DNA of 64,000 nucleotides from a gamma proteobacterium SCGC AAA168-P09 (GCA_000385055.1 ARRL01000002.1:190194-254193), one strand, 5' to 3'; positions 37,479-46,646 are shown, counted from the stretch's first letter. Made by a program: numbers and translations. The notes: generated by a model not told the origin, from the letters alone.

Positions 37479-38619
37479 TTCTATACCCAACCTTGAGGAT
37501 GCCATTTATAAAGCCATCAATGGAATTAAGGTCATCATTTATTATGTTGATATTAAATCTTTCTGCATTATTTTTTAAAATATTAAATTGGAAATCTGGC
37601 ATAGAATTTATTTTTATTGATATAACAGAAGTATTAACATCAATAGAAATGTCTGAAATATAATTAGCTCCATATTTTAAAAATATATCTAAATTAGGTA
37701 ATTCCACAGAATAAAAATTTGATTCAGGTAATTGTTCTAATATTTGATCTATTTGCGATTTAGGAGCAATCACTCTATTTACGTCTTTATCTATAGCTTT
37801 AAAAATACTAAAAGTTGAAGATGAATAAATCTTTGCATTAGTATTATTTTTATAAATTAAATACTTTGGCCCTGCCATAACAATAAATAAAGCTAGAAGA
37901 CTTATTGCGATTTGTATTTTTGATAAATTCATTTTTTTACTAAATAAACTTAAAGAAATTTGTAATTTAAAAAAATTTGGCAGGTTATTAATATCTGAAA
38001 GATCAATACTACTTATATCAAATGATTTATTTTTTACTTTTTCACCAAACCTATTTAAAAGATCTTTATTTGTACTAAAAATTAATGGATTAAAATTTGG
38101 ATTTTTATTTAATACAATTTCTATGTATTGGGTAAGGGAATTATGATCCAATGCAAAGCCGGTTTTATTTGAATAAGAAATCATAAATCTGCCTTCAAAC
38201 TCTGTTATTACATCATTTCCTTCAACTGCATTTATTAAATATTCAGGTAAAACATAAATATTTGTATTTAATTCACTCAAGGATGTATTTAGGTTTTTTA
38301 AGAAAAATTTATCTACAACATATGCGGCATTATTATGAAGAAAGTAATCATTATTAGAAACTGGGTCAGCAAAAGTCGAGTCAACCTCAGAGATAAAATT
38401 AGCAATATTTATTTGTTTTGATAGCGATTTATTTTCTTCAAACTCATAAGAGGTTACTGTTGATGACGGAATTAAGACTAGAAGTCTGTCAGACTCATTG
38501 AGTATATTTAATTCAGCTAGAGAGGAGATATTAAACATAGAGCTTTTAGAATTCGTTTGCTCATACACATTAATAGAATCTGTATTGATGTTTAATATAT
38601 GTGCTATGTATAGACTCAT
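37471..38619 (-). CDS. gspL: Type II secretion protein L
   Basis: The 382-residue protein has an actin-like cytoplasmic domain (MSLYIAHILNINTDSINVYE onward), a transmembrane helix near residue 240 (IQIAISLLALFIVMAGPKYL) and a periplasmic ferredoxin-like domain. GspL links the GspE ATPase to the membrane assembly through its cytoplasmic domain. It follows gspK with no gap and overlaps gspM. Sequence similarity to well-studied GspL is weak, and the call relies mainly on topology and gene order. Confidence 0.85.
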   Translation of the reverse strand: MSLYIAHILNINTDSINVYEQTNSKSSMFNISSLAELNILNESDRLLVLIPSSTVTSYEFEENKSLSKQINIANFISEVDSTFADPVSNNDYFLHNNAAYVVDKFFLKNLNTSLSELNTNIYVLPEYLINAVEGNDVITEFEGRFMISYSNKTGFALDHNSLTQYIEIVLNKNPNFNPLIFSTNKDLLNRFGEKVKNKSFDISSIDLSDINNLPNFFKLQISLSLFSKKMNLSKIQIAISLLALFIVMAGPKYLIYKNNTNAKIYSSSTFSIFKAIDKDVNRVIAPKSQIDQILEQLPESNFYSVELPNLDIFLKYGANYISDISIDVNTSVISIKINSMPDFQFNILKNNAERFNINIINDDLNSIDGFINGILKVGYRNE

Positions 38620-39585
38620 TTAAATACCATTATAAATTCTTGAAGTAATATAGCTATTATTATTAGCGCCATAGTAAATTTTACTTTTAGATTCTGAATA
38701 ATAGTTCTCATATGAAAGACTTGTTATTAATTCAAAGGTATTTGAAGAGAACTTGATGTAATCTTGAGACTTTTCTAAATTATATGATGGAAATAAATCT
38801 GATAGTTCGTTTAGGTTCTTGATGCCATTCTCGGGAATGTTATCAATAACATATTCAGCATCACTGTAAGAAAGGTTTTCAAATAAAGAGCTTAGGAGTA
38901 ATGACTTATTCCCCGTAATCGTATTTATATTAATTGATAAATCATTGTGAGGAAGTGCACAGAAGTATTTCATAAAGACCTCCCAACCTATAGCTCTTAT
39001 TGCTGGCAAGCTTTTAATTTCTTGAATACTGTAAAAAGTTCTTCCTGATGTGTATTCTTTTGGATTATTAAGTGGTCCTGAATAATAGTAATCTTCAAGG
39101 CCAAAAGCTCTTGGGTTATCATCCTCATCAATCCAATCTATAATTTGATCAATAGCTTCATCTATTAAATTATTTTCAACCTCACTAAACATTAACAATC
39201 TCTTAAAAATAACAATATTATCCTTATTAGGTTTGTAAGTGTTCTTAGTTTTTTTAAGTAAAGCATTGATATTAAAGCAATTTGAAGCATCTATAATTTT
39301 TCCACTAACCAAACCCTTTTGAGTCTCAAATATAAAATCATTGCTAAAAAGAGCGTTATTATTAGCATGGACTTTCGAATTAAACCTTAATTCATTGTCA
39401 ATTTTTTTTAATGCTAACGATTCTATGCTTGAAAAAATATTTAAGGATACCGTTTGGAATTCTAAATACTGAGCTCTTTTAAAAGAAACAAAGTAGTTAT
39501 TACCAATTACTACAGCAATAGAGGATAGCAATAAAACAGTTAGGAGGACTGAAATTAATACAACTCCTTTAGTTTTGTAATGCAT
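38620..39585 (-). CDS. gspK: Type II secretion minor pseudopilin K
   Basis: The protein starts MHYKTKGVVLISVLLTVLLLSS, a non-standard prepilin leader with a hydrophobic helix typical of GspK. It has FDPRAFGLEDYYYSG-like calcium and structural elements (EDDNPRAFGLEDYYYSG), INALLKK and a helical insertion. The true start may be this ATG or a TTG two codons upstream that overlaps gspJ. GspK caps the pseudopilus tip with I and J and regulates its length. Length about 321 residues is normal. Confidence 0.86.
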   Translation of the reverse strand: MHYKTKGVVLISVLLTVLLLSSIAVVIGNNYFVSFKRAQYLEFQTVSLNIFSSIESLALKKIDNELRFNSKVHANNNALFSNDFIFETQKGLVSGKIIDASNCFNINALLKKTKNTYKPNKDNIVIFKRLLMFSEVENNLIDEAIDQIIDWIDEDDNPRAFGLEDYYYSGPLNNPKEYTSGRTFYSIQEIKSLPAIRAIGWEVFMKYFCALPHNDLSININTITGNKSLLLSSLFENLSYSDAEYVIDNIPENGIKNLNELSDLFPSYNLEKSQDYIKFSSNTFELITSLSYENYYSESKSKIYYGANNNSYITSRIYNGI

Positions 39586-40165
39586 AATCAATATTTGGAT
39601 TGATAATCCAGTTATAGTCTTTATTGTCTAAACTGAACTCAATCTTTATAAGAGTTGGTATTTTTTTTGAAGTAATTGGACTAACCGGCCAAGATTGATG
39701 CCATTTATTTTCATTCAAGAAAGATAACTGGAGCTTGTCAATATCATTTATGATGATTGACTTTACATACTCATCTTGGTTGTATGGGTTTGAAGAGTAA
39801 TATTGTTTTCTAACAAAATTCTTGTCCTCAACCACATATTGAACTCTTTTAAGAGGAGATACTGCATTTGAAAAAGACTTTACCTTGGTTGTAAACATTA
39901 AATTATCTGAGTTTAATTCACTAATAAATGTTCCATACATCTTATTGCCATAGAAATCTTTTATAGAAACATTAGCAATTTGCCTGATATCTCTTCTTAA
40001 AATACTAGATGCTAAGTTAAGTTCTTTTATTGAATTTAGGCGTTGAGTAGACTCTTTCTCAGATTCTAATGAAGATTGTAAAATATTTGAGGTGATTATA
40101 GCTATCATTGACAAGATAATTAGGGTCACTAATACCTCTATTATAGTGAATCCTTTATTATTCAT
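39569..40165 (-). CDS. gspJ: Type II secretion minor pseudopilin J
   Basis: The 198-residue protein has a prepilin leader MNNKGFTIIEVLVTLIILSM, with cleavage expected after glycine and the conserved Glu5 of the mature protein, followed by SSLESEKESTQRLNSIKELNLA and beta-rich GspJ domain. It overlaps gspI upstream by eight bases and gspK downstream. GspJ forms part of the pseudopilus tip complex. Confidence 0.88.
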   Translation of the reverse strand: MNNKGFTIIEVLVTLIILSMIAIITSNILQSSLESEKESTQRLNSIKELNLASSILRRDIRQIANVSIKDFYGNKMYGTFISELNSDNLMFTTKVKSFSNAVSPLKRVQYVVEDKNFVRKQYYSSNPYNQDEYVKSIIINDIDKLQLSFLNENKWHQSWPVSPITSKKIPTLIKIEFSLDNKDYNWIINPNIDYALQN

Positions 40166-40544
40166 TTACTATAAATCCTTCTGTTCTATATATGTATCTC
40201 TCAGAATCTTTTAATTTGATTAGTATTTCGTATTTTATGAAATCTTTTGTATCGACTTCTTTAAAATTTTCTTGCCACTCCCAAGTTTTTCCACCCATTT
40301 CCATATAACCATCCCTATATGAATTAATACTTGGTTTTTCAATAGAATGTATTAATGCAATCCTATTATTTGCAACCTGTTTAGATAGATAATGATCTTG
40401 TAAATTAAAAATAGAAACGTTGGTTGATAAAATTAGATTATATAAAACTATTATTGACGTGCTTAATATAAATAAAGCAACAACAACTTCAATTAGACTG
40501 AAGCCTCTGCTAATCCGAAGTGATTTCAGAAATAATCTTTCCAT
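40158..40544 (-). CDS. gspI: Type II secretion minor pseudopilin I
   Basis: The 128-residue protein has a longer basic leader (MERLFLKSLRISRG) followed by FSLIEVVVALFILSTSIIVLYN, the class III prepilin signature with Glu5. The C-terminal domain is small, as usual for GspI. It overlaps the upstream gspH by 35 bases and gspJ by eight. GspI initiates assembly of the pseudopilus tip. Confidence 0.86.
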   Translation of the reverse strand: MERLFLKSLRISRGFSLIEVVVALFILSTSIIVLYNLILSTNVSIFNLQDHYLSKQVANNRIALIHSIEKPSINSYRDGYMEMGGKTWEWQENFKEVDTKDFIKYEILIKLKDSERYIYRTEGFIVNE

Positions 40545-41049
40545 TTGTATTTATAGTAATTTGTTGAATGTAGTCATTAAGAAAAATACTAATTATTCCA
40601 CCTGAGTTTTCTCCGGACGGATAAAATATTATTAAAGGTAAATCCTCTTTGTAATTTTCAAAATCAATTATAGACCCATCAGACGATTGATAAGTTTTTC
40701 TAAATTGTGATAAATTATTCCAATTATTAGAATATGGGTTATCTAAGTTTTCTATGAATGTATTTTTATAATCTAAAATATAAGAAAACTCATTTTCATT
40801 ATTTGCATGCCAGCCGATTATATTGCCAGTAACAATGCTTTCCTCTGTAAGAAAATTAAAAGCATTTTGAAAAGAGGACTGGTTCTTTGCAATTGATGAA
40901 GCGGAACTAAAATTTAAAAATATTAATGATGAAGCTATTCCGATTATAATAAGGACTATTAATATTTCAATAAGTGTAAAACCTTTAGATAATTTATTGC
41001 ATCCAGTTGCCGATGTCAGTGTCATCTCCAGTACCACCCTCCATTCCAT
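40510..41049 (-). CDS. gspH: Type II secretion minor pseudopilin H
   Basis: The protein carries KLSKGFTLIEILIVLIIIGI, the prepilin signature with Glu5, and a beta-sandwich C-terminal part. Starts are uncertain: the frame opens at ATG 41049 and has another ATG at 41025, and both give an unusually long leader (24 or 16 residues) because the frame begins inside gspG (56-base overlap). It joins the pseudopilus below the I-J-K tip. Gene order G-H-I-J supports the identity. Confidence 0.84.
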   Translation of the reverse strand: MEWRVVLEMTLTSATGCNKLSKGFTLIEILIVLIIIGIASSLIFLNFSSASSIAKNQSSFQNAFNFLTEESIVTGNIIGWHANNENEFSYILDYKNTFIENLDNPYSNNWNNLSQFRKTYQSSDGSIIDFENYKEDLPLIIFYPSGENSGGIISIFLNDYIQQITINTNGKIISEITSD

Positions 41050-41422
41050 CTGATCCTAGTGTATATAAATCAAACTTTTTTGATTTTCTTGGTGGGAATT
41101 CATAAAGGTATTCCCTACCCCATGGATCTAAAGGCAAAGAAGATATGTAACCATCCTCAGGAAATAAATAAGGATTCCTTAATGAGGCATTTGGAATAAT
41201 TAAAGCCTCGAGTCCTTGAGATGTTGTTGGATATTGCAGTTCATTGAATTTATACATTTCTAAAGCTTTTTCAGTCTGAGCTATATCAGCTTTTATTTTT
41301 TCTAGATTTGCTCTTTGAAATACTGGAGCAACATTTACAACAACTATAGTTCCAAGTATTCCAAGTATTACCAGAACAGCCATTAATTCTATTAACGTGA
41401 AACCTTTTTCATTCTTTTTCAT
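40994..41422 (-). CDS. gspG: Type II secretion major pseudopilin G
   Basis: The 142-residue protein has leader MKKNEKG and mature FTLIELMAVLVILGILG with Glu5, then DIAQTEKALEMYKFNELQYPTT and the calcium-loop region DPWGREYLYEFP ... LGSDGMEGGTGDDTDIGNW, a near-perfect match to GspG. It forms the periplasmic pseudopilus that pushes substrates through the secretin. It is five bases after gspF. Confidence 0.95.
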   Translation of the reverse strand: MKKNEKGFTLIELMAVLVILGILGTIVVVNVAPVFQRANLEKIKADIAQTEKALEMYKFNELQYPTTSQGLEALIIPNASLRNPYLFPEDGYISSLPLDPWGREYLYEFPPRKSKKFDLYTLGSDGMEGGTGDDTDIGNWMQ

Positions 41423-41427
41423 TTATT

Positions 41428-42624
41428 TTATCCCAAGGAAAGTGTGTTCATTTGCATTATTGGTATAAGTATAGCTAGAACTATTAACATTATAAATCCG
41501 CCCATAAAAATAATAACAAGAGGTTCTAGTAATGATAAGAAAATAGATCTTTTGGTTTCAATTTCGTTCTTTAAAAAACTTGAGGATTTATGAAACATTT
41601 TAATTATATTTCCAGATTTATAACCACTTGATATAAGTTGAATAAATATTTCTGGAAAAATATTTGTTTGATTTAATGAATATATAAAGTCTTTACCCTC
41701 AATAACATCATTTTTAGCTTCAATTATTAGACTATTTAAATATTTATTATTAAAAACTTTAGCAGACTCATCCAAGGCAGTATCTAAATTAGTTCCTGAT
41801 TCCATGATCAAAGCCATGGTGCTTGAAAACCTTTCAATTTCTGAAGTTAGAATAAAATTACCTATAAGCGGGATCTTAAGAAACTGTTTATGGGCCGATA
41901 TATGATTATTTTTCTGAGAGATGAACTTCTTGTATAAAAGAGTTAAGCCTATAGACATGGCCAAAATAACAAAGAGAATAATAAATATATTATTAGACAA
42001 ACCAAGCAATAATTTTGTAATTAATGGTAGTTCAGCTCCCGCTTTAATGAACTGATTGATTACTTGAGGTAAAACAAAAACTAAAAGAGATATTATCACT
42101 ATGATCGAAAAACCAATTAATATAAATGGGTAGGTTAATGCTGAAATAACTTTTTGACGTATTGAAGCACTTTCTTCAAGATAGTCTGCTAATTTATTAA
42201 ATATAGTATCCAGATTTCCTGACGAGTCACCTGCCGTAACAAGTGATGAATATGTATTATTAAATACTCCAGGGTACTTCATCATCGACTGACCAAGCCT
42301 TTTACCCTGGATTACATCCTCTCTTAGGCTATATAAGATAGTTATAAGATCTTTATTATTTATCTGATCTGCAGTAATTTTTAAAGCATCTATGATGGAC
42401 ATATTTGCCTCTAGAAGCGTTGCTATTTGCCTTGTCATAATTACTATATCTTTGTTTTTAAATTTAGATTTTATACCCCTAACACCCTCTGACTGAGTAA
42501 CTGTTATAGGGGTGAAATTAAGGTCTTTTATAAATTTTCTTGCTTCTCTTTCGGACTGAGCACTAAGTACTCCTTTTTTCTTTTTTCCTAGCTTATCAAG
42601 AGCTGTATAGTTAAATGTTGACAT
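41428..42624 (-). CDS. gspF: Type II secretion inner-membrane platform protein F
   Basis: The 398-residue protein has MSTFNYTALDKLGKKKKGVL, then two tandem T2SSF domains (about 65-190 and 265-390) with SLREDVIQGKRLGQSMMKYP and three membrane helices, including VLAILIPIMQMNTL at the C-terminus. GspF is the polytopic core of the assembly platform, rotated or pushed by GspE. It overlaps gspE by 14 bases. Confidence 0.94.
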   Translation of the reverse strand: MSTFNYTALDKLGKKKKGVLSAQSEREARKFIKDLNFTPITVTQSEGVRGIKSKFKNKDIVIMTRQIATLLEANMSIIDALKITADQINNKDLITILYSLREDVIQGKRLGQSMMKYPGVFNNTYSSLVTAGDSSGNLDTIFNKLADYLEESASIRQKVISALTYPFILIGFSIIVIISLLVFVLPQVINQFIKAGAELPLITKLLLGLSNNIFIILFVILAMSIGLTLLYKKFISQKNNHISAHKQFLKIPLIGNFILTSEIERFSSTMALIMESGTNLDTALDESAKVFNNKYLNSLIIEAKNDVIEGKDFIYSLNQTNIFPEIFIQLISSGYKSGNIIKMFHKSSSFLKNEIETKRSIFLSLLEPLVIIFMGGFIMLIVLAILIPIMQMNTLSLG

Positions 42625-44110
42625 CTTCTTTCAGATTTCCAACTCTTATAAGTTCTTCGCAAGAGGTAGTACCATTTTTTAGTAATTCTAGAGATGCATC
42701 ATCAATAGATTTATTCTCTTTAAATACATGGTTTGCTATTGCATTTTCTGATGCATTATTGTGTATTAATTCTTTTAATTCTTTGTCTATCTGTATGCAT
42801 TCTGCAATAGCAATTCTTCCTTGATAGCCTGTGTGAGAGCATGAACTACAACCAATTGAGCTCCACACCTTTTGAGATGAATCTAAATTAAATAGTTTTT
42901 GTGCTTGAGTTGAAGCTACTTCTTCTTTTTTGCAATCCAAACACAATCTTCTTACAAGTCTCTGAGAGATTATTGTTCTTAAGCTAGAAGCTAGCAAAAA
43001 AGACTCGATACCCATATCTCTCAATCTTGTAATAGCTGCAATAGCACTATTTGTATGAACTGTTGAAAGAACTAAATGCCCTGTTAAACTTGCTTGAATA
43101 CCAATCTGAGCTGTCTCAACATCTCTCATTTCACCAACCATTACGACATCTGGATCTTGTCTGAGAATTGCTCTAAGACCTCTGGCAAATGTATACCCTG
43201 TCTTAGGATTTACTTGGGTCTGGCCTATCCCTCTCAACGTATATTCAATTGGGTCTTCTACTGTAAGTATATTTTGTGAAGAATCACTTAAGTACCTTAG
43301 ACCTGCATATAAAGTAGTAGTTTTTCCTGAACCTGTAGGCCCTGTGAATAAAATTATACCCTCAGGGTTCTTAAGAGAAGATTTGTAGTTTGAAAGTATT
43401 TTAGATGGCAGACCTAAATCTTCTATATTTATTTGAGCCGATTGCTTATCAAGAAGTCTTAAAACAACTCGCTCACCATATGACGAAGGTAAAGTCGACA
43501 CTCTCACATCAATACTTTTATCTCCTAGGGAAAGAGATACCCTGCCATCTTGAGGCAGTCTTCTTTCTGAGATATCTAAGCCTGAAATAATTTTTATTCT
43601 TGATATTAAAACAGATGAAATCTTGCTATCTTGAGAAAGAACTTCCCTAAGAATTCCATCTACCCTAAACCTAACAACAATTCTATCTTCATAGGGCTCA
43701 AAATGTATATCAGATGCCCTAGCTTTAATTGCCTGACTAATTACTCCATTTATTAACTTAATTATAGGAGTATCATTTGAACCGCTAAGTAAATCTTCAG
43801 TGGCAGAAATAGATCCAGCAAAAGTTTGAAGATCAAACTCATCGGATAACTCCTCAGAAATATCATTAGATGCATTATTAATAGAAAAAGTATTAGTTAA
43901 TAATTCATTAAAATTTTCTGCATTACATAAAGTTAAAATAAAGTCATTTTTTAGGAACTTGTATATTTCATGATATAAATCAGGTGATATTTTATTGGGT
44001 GAAATAACCTCATAACCGTCTTTAGTAATATTTGCTATAACTTGATTTTCTTTTACAAAGTCATACGGAAAAATATTAAAGGTATTGTGTCTTACTTCTG
44101 TATCAGACAT
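42611..44110 (-). CDS. gspE: Type II secretion ATPase E
   Basis: The 499-residue protein has an N-terminal GspE_N region, the SDIHFEPYEDRIVVRFRVDG segment, Walker A GPTGSGKTTTLYAGL, the Asp box and Walker B RQDPDVVMVGEMRD, the His box STVHTNSA and a tetracysteine zinc motif (CLDC then CSSC) within the CTE domain. It powers pseudopilus growth from the cytoplasmic face. It lies six bases after gspD. Confidence 0.96.
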   Translation of the reverse strand: MSDTEVRHNTFNIFPYDFVKENQVIANITKDGYEVISPNKISPDLYHEIYKFLKNDFILTLCNAENFNELLTNTFSINNASNDISEELSDEFDLQTFAGSISATEDLLSGSNDTPIIKLINGVISQAIKARASDIHFEPYEDRIVVRFRVDGILREVLSQDSKISSVLISRIKIISGLDISERRLPQDGRVSLSLGDKSIDVRVSTLPSSYGERVVLRLLDKQSAQINIEDLGLPSKILSNYKSSLKNPEGIILFTGPTGSGKTTTLYAGLRYLSDSSQNILTVEDPIEYTLRGIGQTQVNPKTGYTFARGLRAILRQDPDVVMVGEMRDVETAQIGIQASLTGHLVLSTVHTNSAIAAITRLRDMGIESFLLASSLRTIISQRLVRRLCLDCKKEEVASTQAQKLFNLDSSQKVWSSIGCSSCSHTGYQGRIAIAECIQIDKELKELIHNNASENAIANHVFKENKSIDDASLELLKNGTTSCEELIRVGNLKEDVNI

Positions 44111-44116
44111 TTTTTG

Positions 44117-45973
44117 TTAATCTTGAGTTTCAGTTAAGTCGATTAACTTAGTTGATTCGCCTGAAAGCATTTGTCTTGCTTTAATATAGTTATATTTTTC
44201 ATTTGAAGTTGCATTTGCTGAATTTGAATCAGTGATTATTGTGGGTCTTAAAAAAACCATTAGATTTTTCTTAACAGTTGTAGATGACGAAGATTGAAAT
44301 AATTTTCCAAGCAAAGGAAGTGAACCAAGAAAAGGAACTTTAGAAATACTATCTTGTGTGTCCTCATCAACAAGTCCACCTAATACAATAATTTGATTAT
44401 TATCAATAAGTGCTGTTGTTTCGATGGCTCTTTTGTTAGTAATAATATCTATGCCGCTCATAGGAACTCCTGCAACACCTGAAACCTCAATTTTAATCTG
44501 AAGAACTACTGAACTGCCTTCATTTATCTGGGGTGTTACTTCAAGCTTAATACCAACTTCTTGTCTTGATGTTGTTCTAAATGGGTTTGCATTATTTGTT
44601 CCTAAACTTTCACCCGTTGTGATGGGAATCTCTTGACCAATGATTGAAGTTGCAAGCTCATTATCCATCGCCATAATTGAAGGAGTTGAGAGAATATTTG
44701 AATTAGAGTCTTGGGATATTGCATTGATAATACCAACAAAGTTATCTTTGCCAGGAGTTAGATCACCAAAACCAGCAATTAATCCTTGGGTATTTAGTAA
44801 TGAAGCTGATGCAGTAGTCGATAAAGTTACGTCTGTACTGTCAGCTGTAGATCCAACTATTGAGAGTAAATCTGGACCTGAGCCTCCAAACCTTGTTATA
44901 CCAATTGGTAAGCTGTCTTTATCAGTTCCATTGAAAATGGTCTCAATTCCAAGATTTTTTGCTGCTGTTTCTGAAAGCTCTACAATAATTGCCTCAACTA
45001 AGACTTGAGCTCTTCTTATATCAAGTTGTGAAATAATATTCCTTATTGTGCCGAGATTTGCTTCAGCGGATGAAACAATTAAGGAATTAGTTTTTTCATG
45101 ATGAGTGATTACAGTTTTAATGCCATCAGCATCAGGAATAAAACCACCAGAAATAGAGTTTAATATTGCAGCTATATCTGCAGATTTTGCATATTTTAAA
45201 TATATAACATCAATGGAATCGTCTGATTTAACATCTCCGTCTAGTGATTTAAGTGTATCTTTAATGTTAGCAGTAACAAATTCATTAGCTGAAACTATTA
45301 CGGAATTAGATGGACTAAATGGAATAGCAATAAATTTGTTAATTGTTGGGTTGTTTTGAGCCTTTAGCTTATCTAATATTCTTACTGCTTCGATTGATGA
45401 TAGATTATCAAGCTTTAATATCGAGATTTTAGCAGTATTATTTTTATCAAGATCTTTTATTAAATTGCTAATTCTTTCTACATTACTTACTCTGTCAACT
45501 AGTAAAATGGAGTTTACTGATGGAATACTAGATAGATGAGATTGTCTTCCGGTAATTGGCTTAATCATTGGCAGAATCTCTTCAGTTGATCTATTAAATA
45601 ATGGTAAAACAACTGTCTGATAATCACCAGAGGATGCTGATGAAGCATTCTTATCTCTTGTAGCCTCGTTTTCTGGAACAACTCTAACAAAACTGTCTTC
45701 TACAATAGCACTAAAACCATTTACTTGAATTGTTCTTAAATATACATCCCATACCTGAGTTCTATTTAAATTTGCATTAGAATAAATTGTTATTCTTCCT
45801 TTAACTCTTGGGTCAAGGATAATTGTTTTTTTTGAAAATTGAGCTATATCTTGAGTTACTTTTTTAATATCAACATCTTCATAATTTAAGATAAAAGAAT
45901 CTTGTGAGTAAAGTGAATGAATGCTTCCGAAGGAAAACATTAATACTAGTAAAATTTTATTAAAAGTTTGCAT
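44117..45973 (-). CDS. gspD: Type II secretion secretin D
   Basis: The 618-residue protein has a signal peptide (MQTFNKILLVLMFSFGSIHS), the N0 domain (FILNYEDVDIKKVTQDIAQF), N1-N3 repeats and a C-terminal secretin pore with VEAIIVELSE, STPSIMAMDNELA and a final VPFLGSLPLLGKLFQ motif. It forms the outer-membrane channel for folded exoproteins. The short C-terminus lacks an obvious pilotin-binding S domain. It follows gspC by five bases. Confidence 0.95.
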   Translation of the reverse strand: MQTFNKILLVLMFSFGSIHSLYSQDSFILNYEDVDIKKVTQDIAQFSKKTIILDPRVKGRITIYSNANLNRTQVWDVYLRTIQVNGFSAIVEDSFVRVVPENEATRDKNASSASSGDYQTVVLPLFNRSTEEILPMIKPITGRQSHLSSIPSVNSILLVDRVSNVERISNLIKDLDKNNTAKISILKLDNLSSIEAVRILDKLKAQNNPTINKFIAIPFSPSNSVIVSANEFVTANIKDTLKSLDGDVKSDDSIDVIYLKYAKSADIAAILNSISGGFIPDADGIKTVITHHEKTNSLIVSSAEANLGTIRNIISQLDIRRAQVLVEAIIVELSETAAKNLGIETIFNGTDKDSLPIGITRFGGSGPDLLSIVGSTADSTDVTLSTTASASLLNTQGLIAGFGDLTPGKDNFVGIINAISQDSNSNILSTPSIMAMDNELATSIIGQEIPITTGESLGTNNANPFRTTSRQEVGIKLEVTPQINEGSSVVLQIKIEVSGVAGVPMSGIDIITNKRAIETTALIDNNQIIVLGGLVDEDTQDSISKVPFLGSLPLLGKLFQSSSSTTVKKNLMVFLRPTIITDSNSANATSNEKYNYIKARQMLSGESTKLIDLTETQD

Positions 45974-45978
45974 ATTAC

Positions 45979-46383
45979 CTATTTATCTTTTTGTCTCTCA
46001 ATTCTATACATTTTTTGTCCTTTAAGAAATAAGGCATCATTTTGATTTACTTCAACAAGCTCAAATGAGCCTTCAAGAAAATCTCCAAGCGTAACAAGAA
46101 ATTCTTTATTGCCTTTTTTTACGATTACAGAAGAGTCTTGATTGCCAAACCTTATACCTATCAATATATAATTAAATTCTGCTTGATTGTTTTCCTCAAT
46201 TAAATAATCTTTTTCTTTTATTAAAATTGATTCATTTTTTAATTCATTAAAATTTAAATTCTCAATTTTATCTATTACCGGTTTATTTAAAAAAGATTGA
46301 AATAAAGAAAAAATGAGCAAGCCAGCTGGCAATATAAGTATAGATAAAAATATTTTTTTTAAGAGTTTAAAGTTAGGCATCAC
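45979..46383 (-). CDS. gspC: Type II secretion protein C, minimal form
   Basis: The 134-residue protein starts with a cytoplasmic segment and a membrane helix (IFLSILILPAGLLIFSLFQ), then a homology region (about 70-125: NYILIGIRFGNQDSSVIVKK) that binds the secretin N0 domain. No PDZ or coiled-coil domain follows, so it is far shorter than classical GspC (about 270). It is the first gene of the gsp operon and its position makes the identity secure even though similarity is weak. Confidence 0.8.
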   Translation of the reverse strand: MMPNFKLLKKIFLSILILPAGLLIFSLFQSFLNKPVIDKIENLNFNELKNESILIKEKDYLIEENNQAEFNYILIGIRFGNQDSSVIVKKGNKEFLVTLGDFLEGSFELVEVNQNDALFLKGQKMYRIERQKDK

Positions 46384-46476
46384 AGTTAATATTGTAGCCT
46401 AATTCAATATGTTTCTTTTAATATACTCTTAATTTAAGTAAGTAATGGACGTAATGAAATGAATAAGAATTTTATT

Positions 46477-46499
46477 TATAAACAGTGTGAATGTTTATA
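46477..46499. repeat. Perfect 8-bp dyad between 28-residue gene and gspC
   Basis: TATAAACA (46477-46484) and TGTTTATA (46492-46499) flank a seven-base spacer. It lies about 94 bases upstream of gspC. It is not followed by a U run, so it is not a clear terminator; it may be an operator or a weak RNA hairpin. A longer imperfect dyad (actcttaat / attaagagt) encloses it at 46425-46507. Confidence 0.35.
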
Positions 46500-46506
46500 T
46501 TAAGAG

Positions 46507-46593
46507 TTATTTAATTCCAGATAATTTAATAACTTTATTAAGTCTTCCGGATTTCATAAAGGAGTGAAATTTATTCCAAAAAGTAGTAATCAT
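46507..46593 (-). CDS. 28-residue peptide downstream of a Pho box
   Basis: A short frame starts MITTFWNKFHSFMKSGRLNK and ends in VIKLSGIK; it is basic (nine Lys, Arg or His) and amphipathic, with an aromatic N-terminus. It has a GGAG ribosome-binding site at ideal spacing (seven bases), and a strong Pho box begins 25 bases upstream of the ATG. The frame fits between the phoR and gspC genes. No family is recognised. It could be a small regulator of phosphate metabolism or secretion, or the transcript could matter as an RNA instead. The promoter evidence is stronger than the coding evidence. Confidence 0.6.
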   Translation of the reverse strand: MITTFWNKFHSFMKSGRLNKVIKLSGIK

Positions 46594-46608
46594 GACTTGT
46601 CTCCAAAT

Positions 46609-46646
46609 GTTATTTATGTGTCATATATGTGACATTTATGTGACAG
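46609..46646 (-). promoter_or_regulatory. Pho box and promoter
   Basis: On the minus strand three tandem seven-base repeats with four-base spacers are visible: CTGTCAC (46646-46640), ATGTCAC (46635-46629) and ATGACAC (46624-46618), an exact 11-bp period as in PhoB boxes (consensus CTGTCAT-N4-CTGTCAT). A -10-like ATAAAT or TAACAT follows at the distance seen in the phoA promoter. It is oriented toward the 28-residue gene and gspC and lies immediately downstream of phoR. Confidence 0.8.

Noticed and set aside
46425..46507. Long inverted repeat actcttaat/attaagagt as a terminator
   Set aside because: The loop is 65 bases, the arms are AT-rich and no U run follows. A chance dyad is likely.
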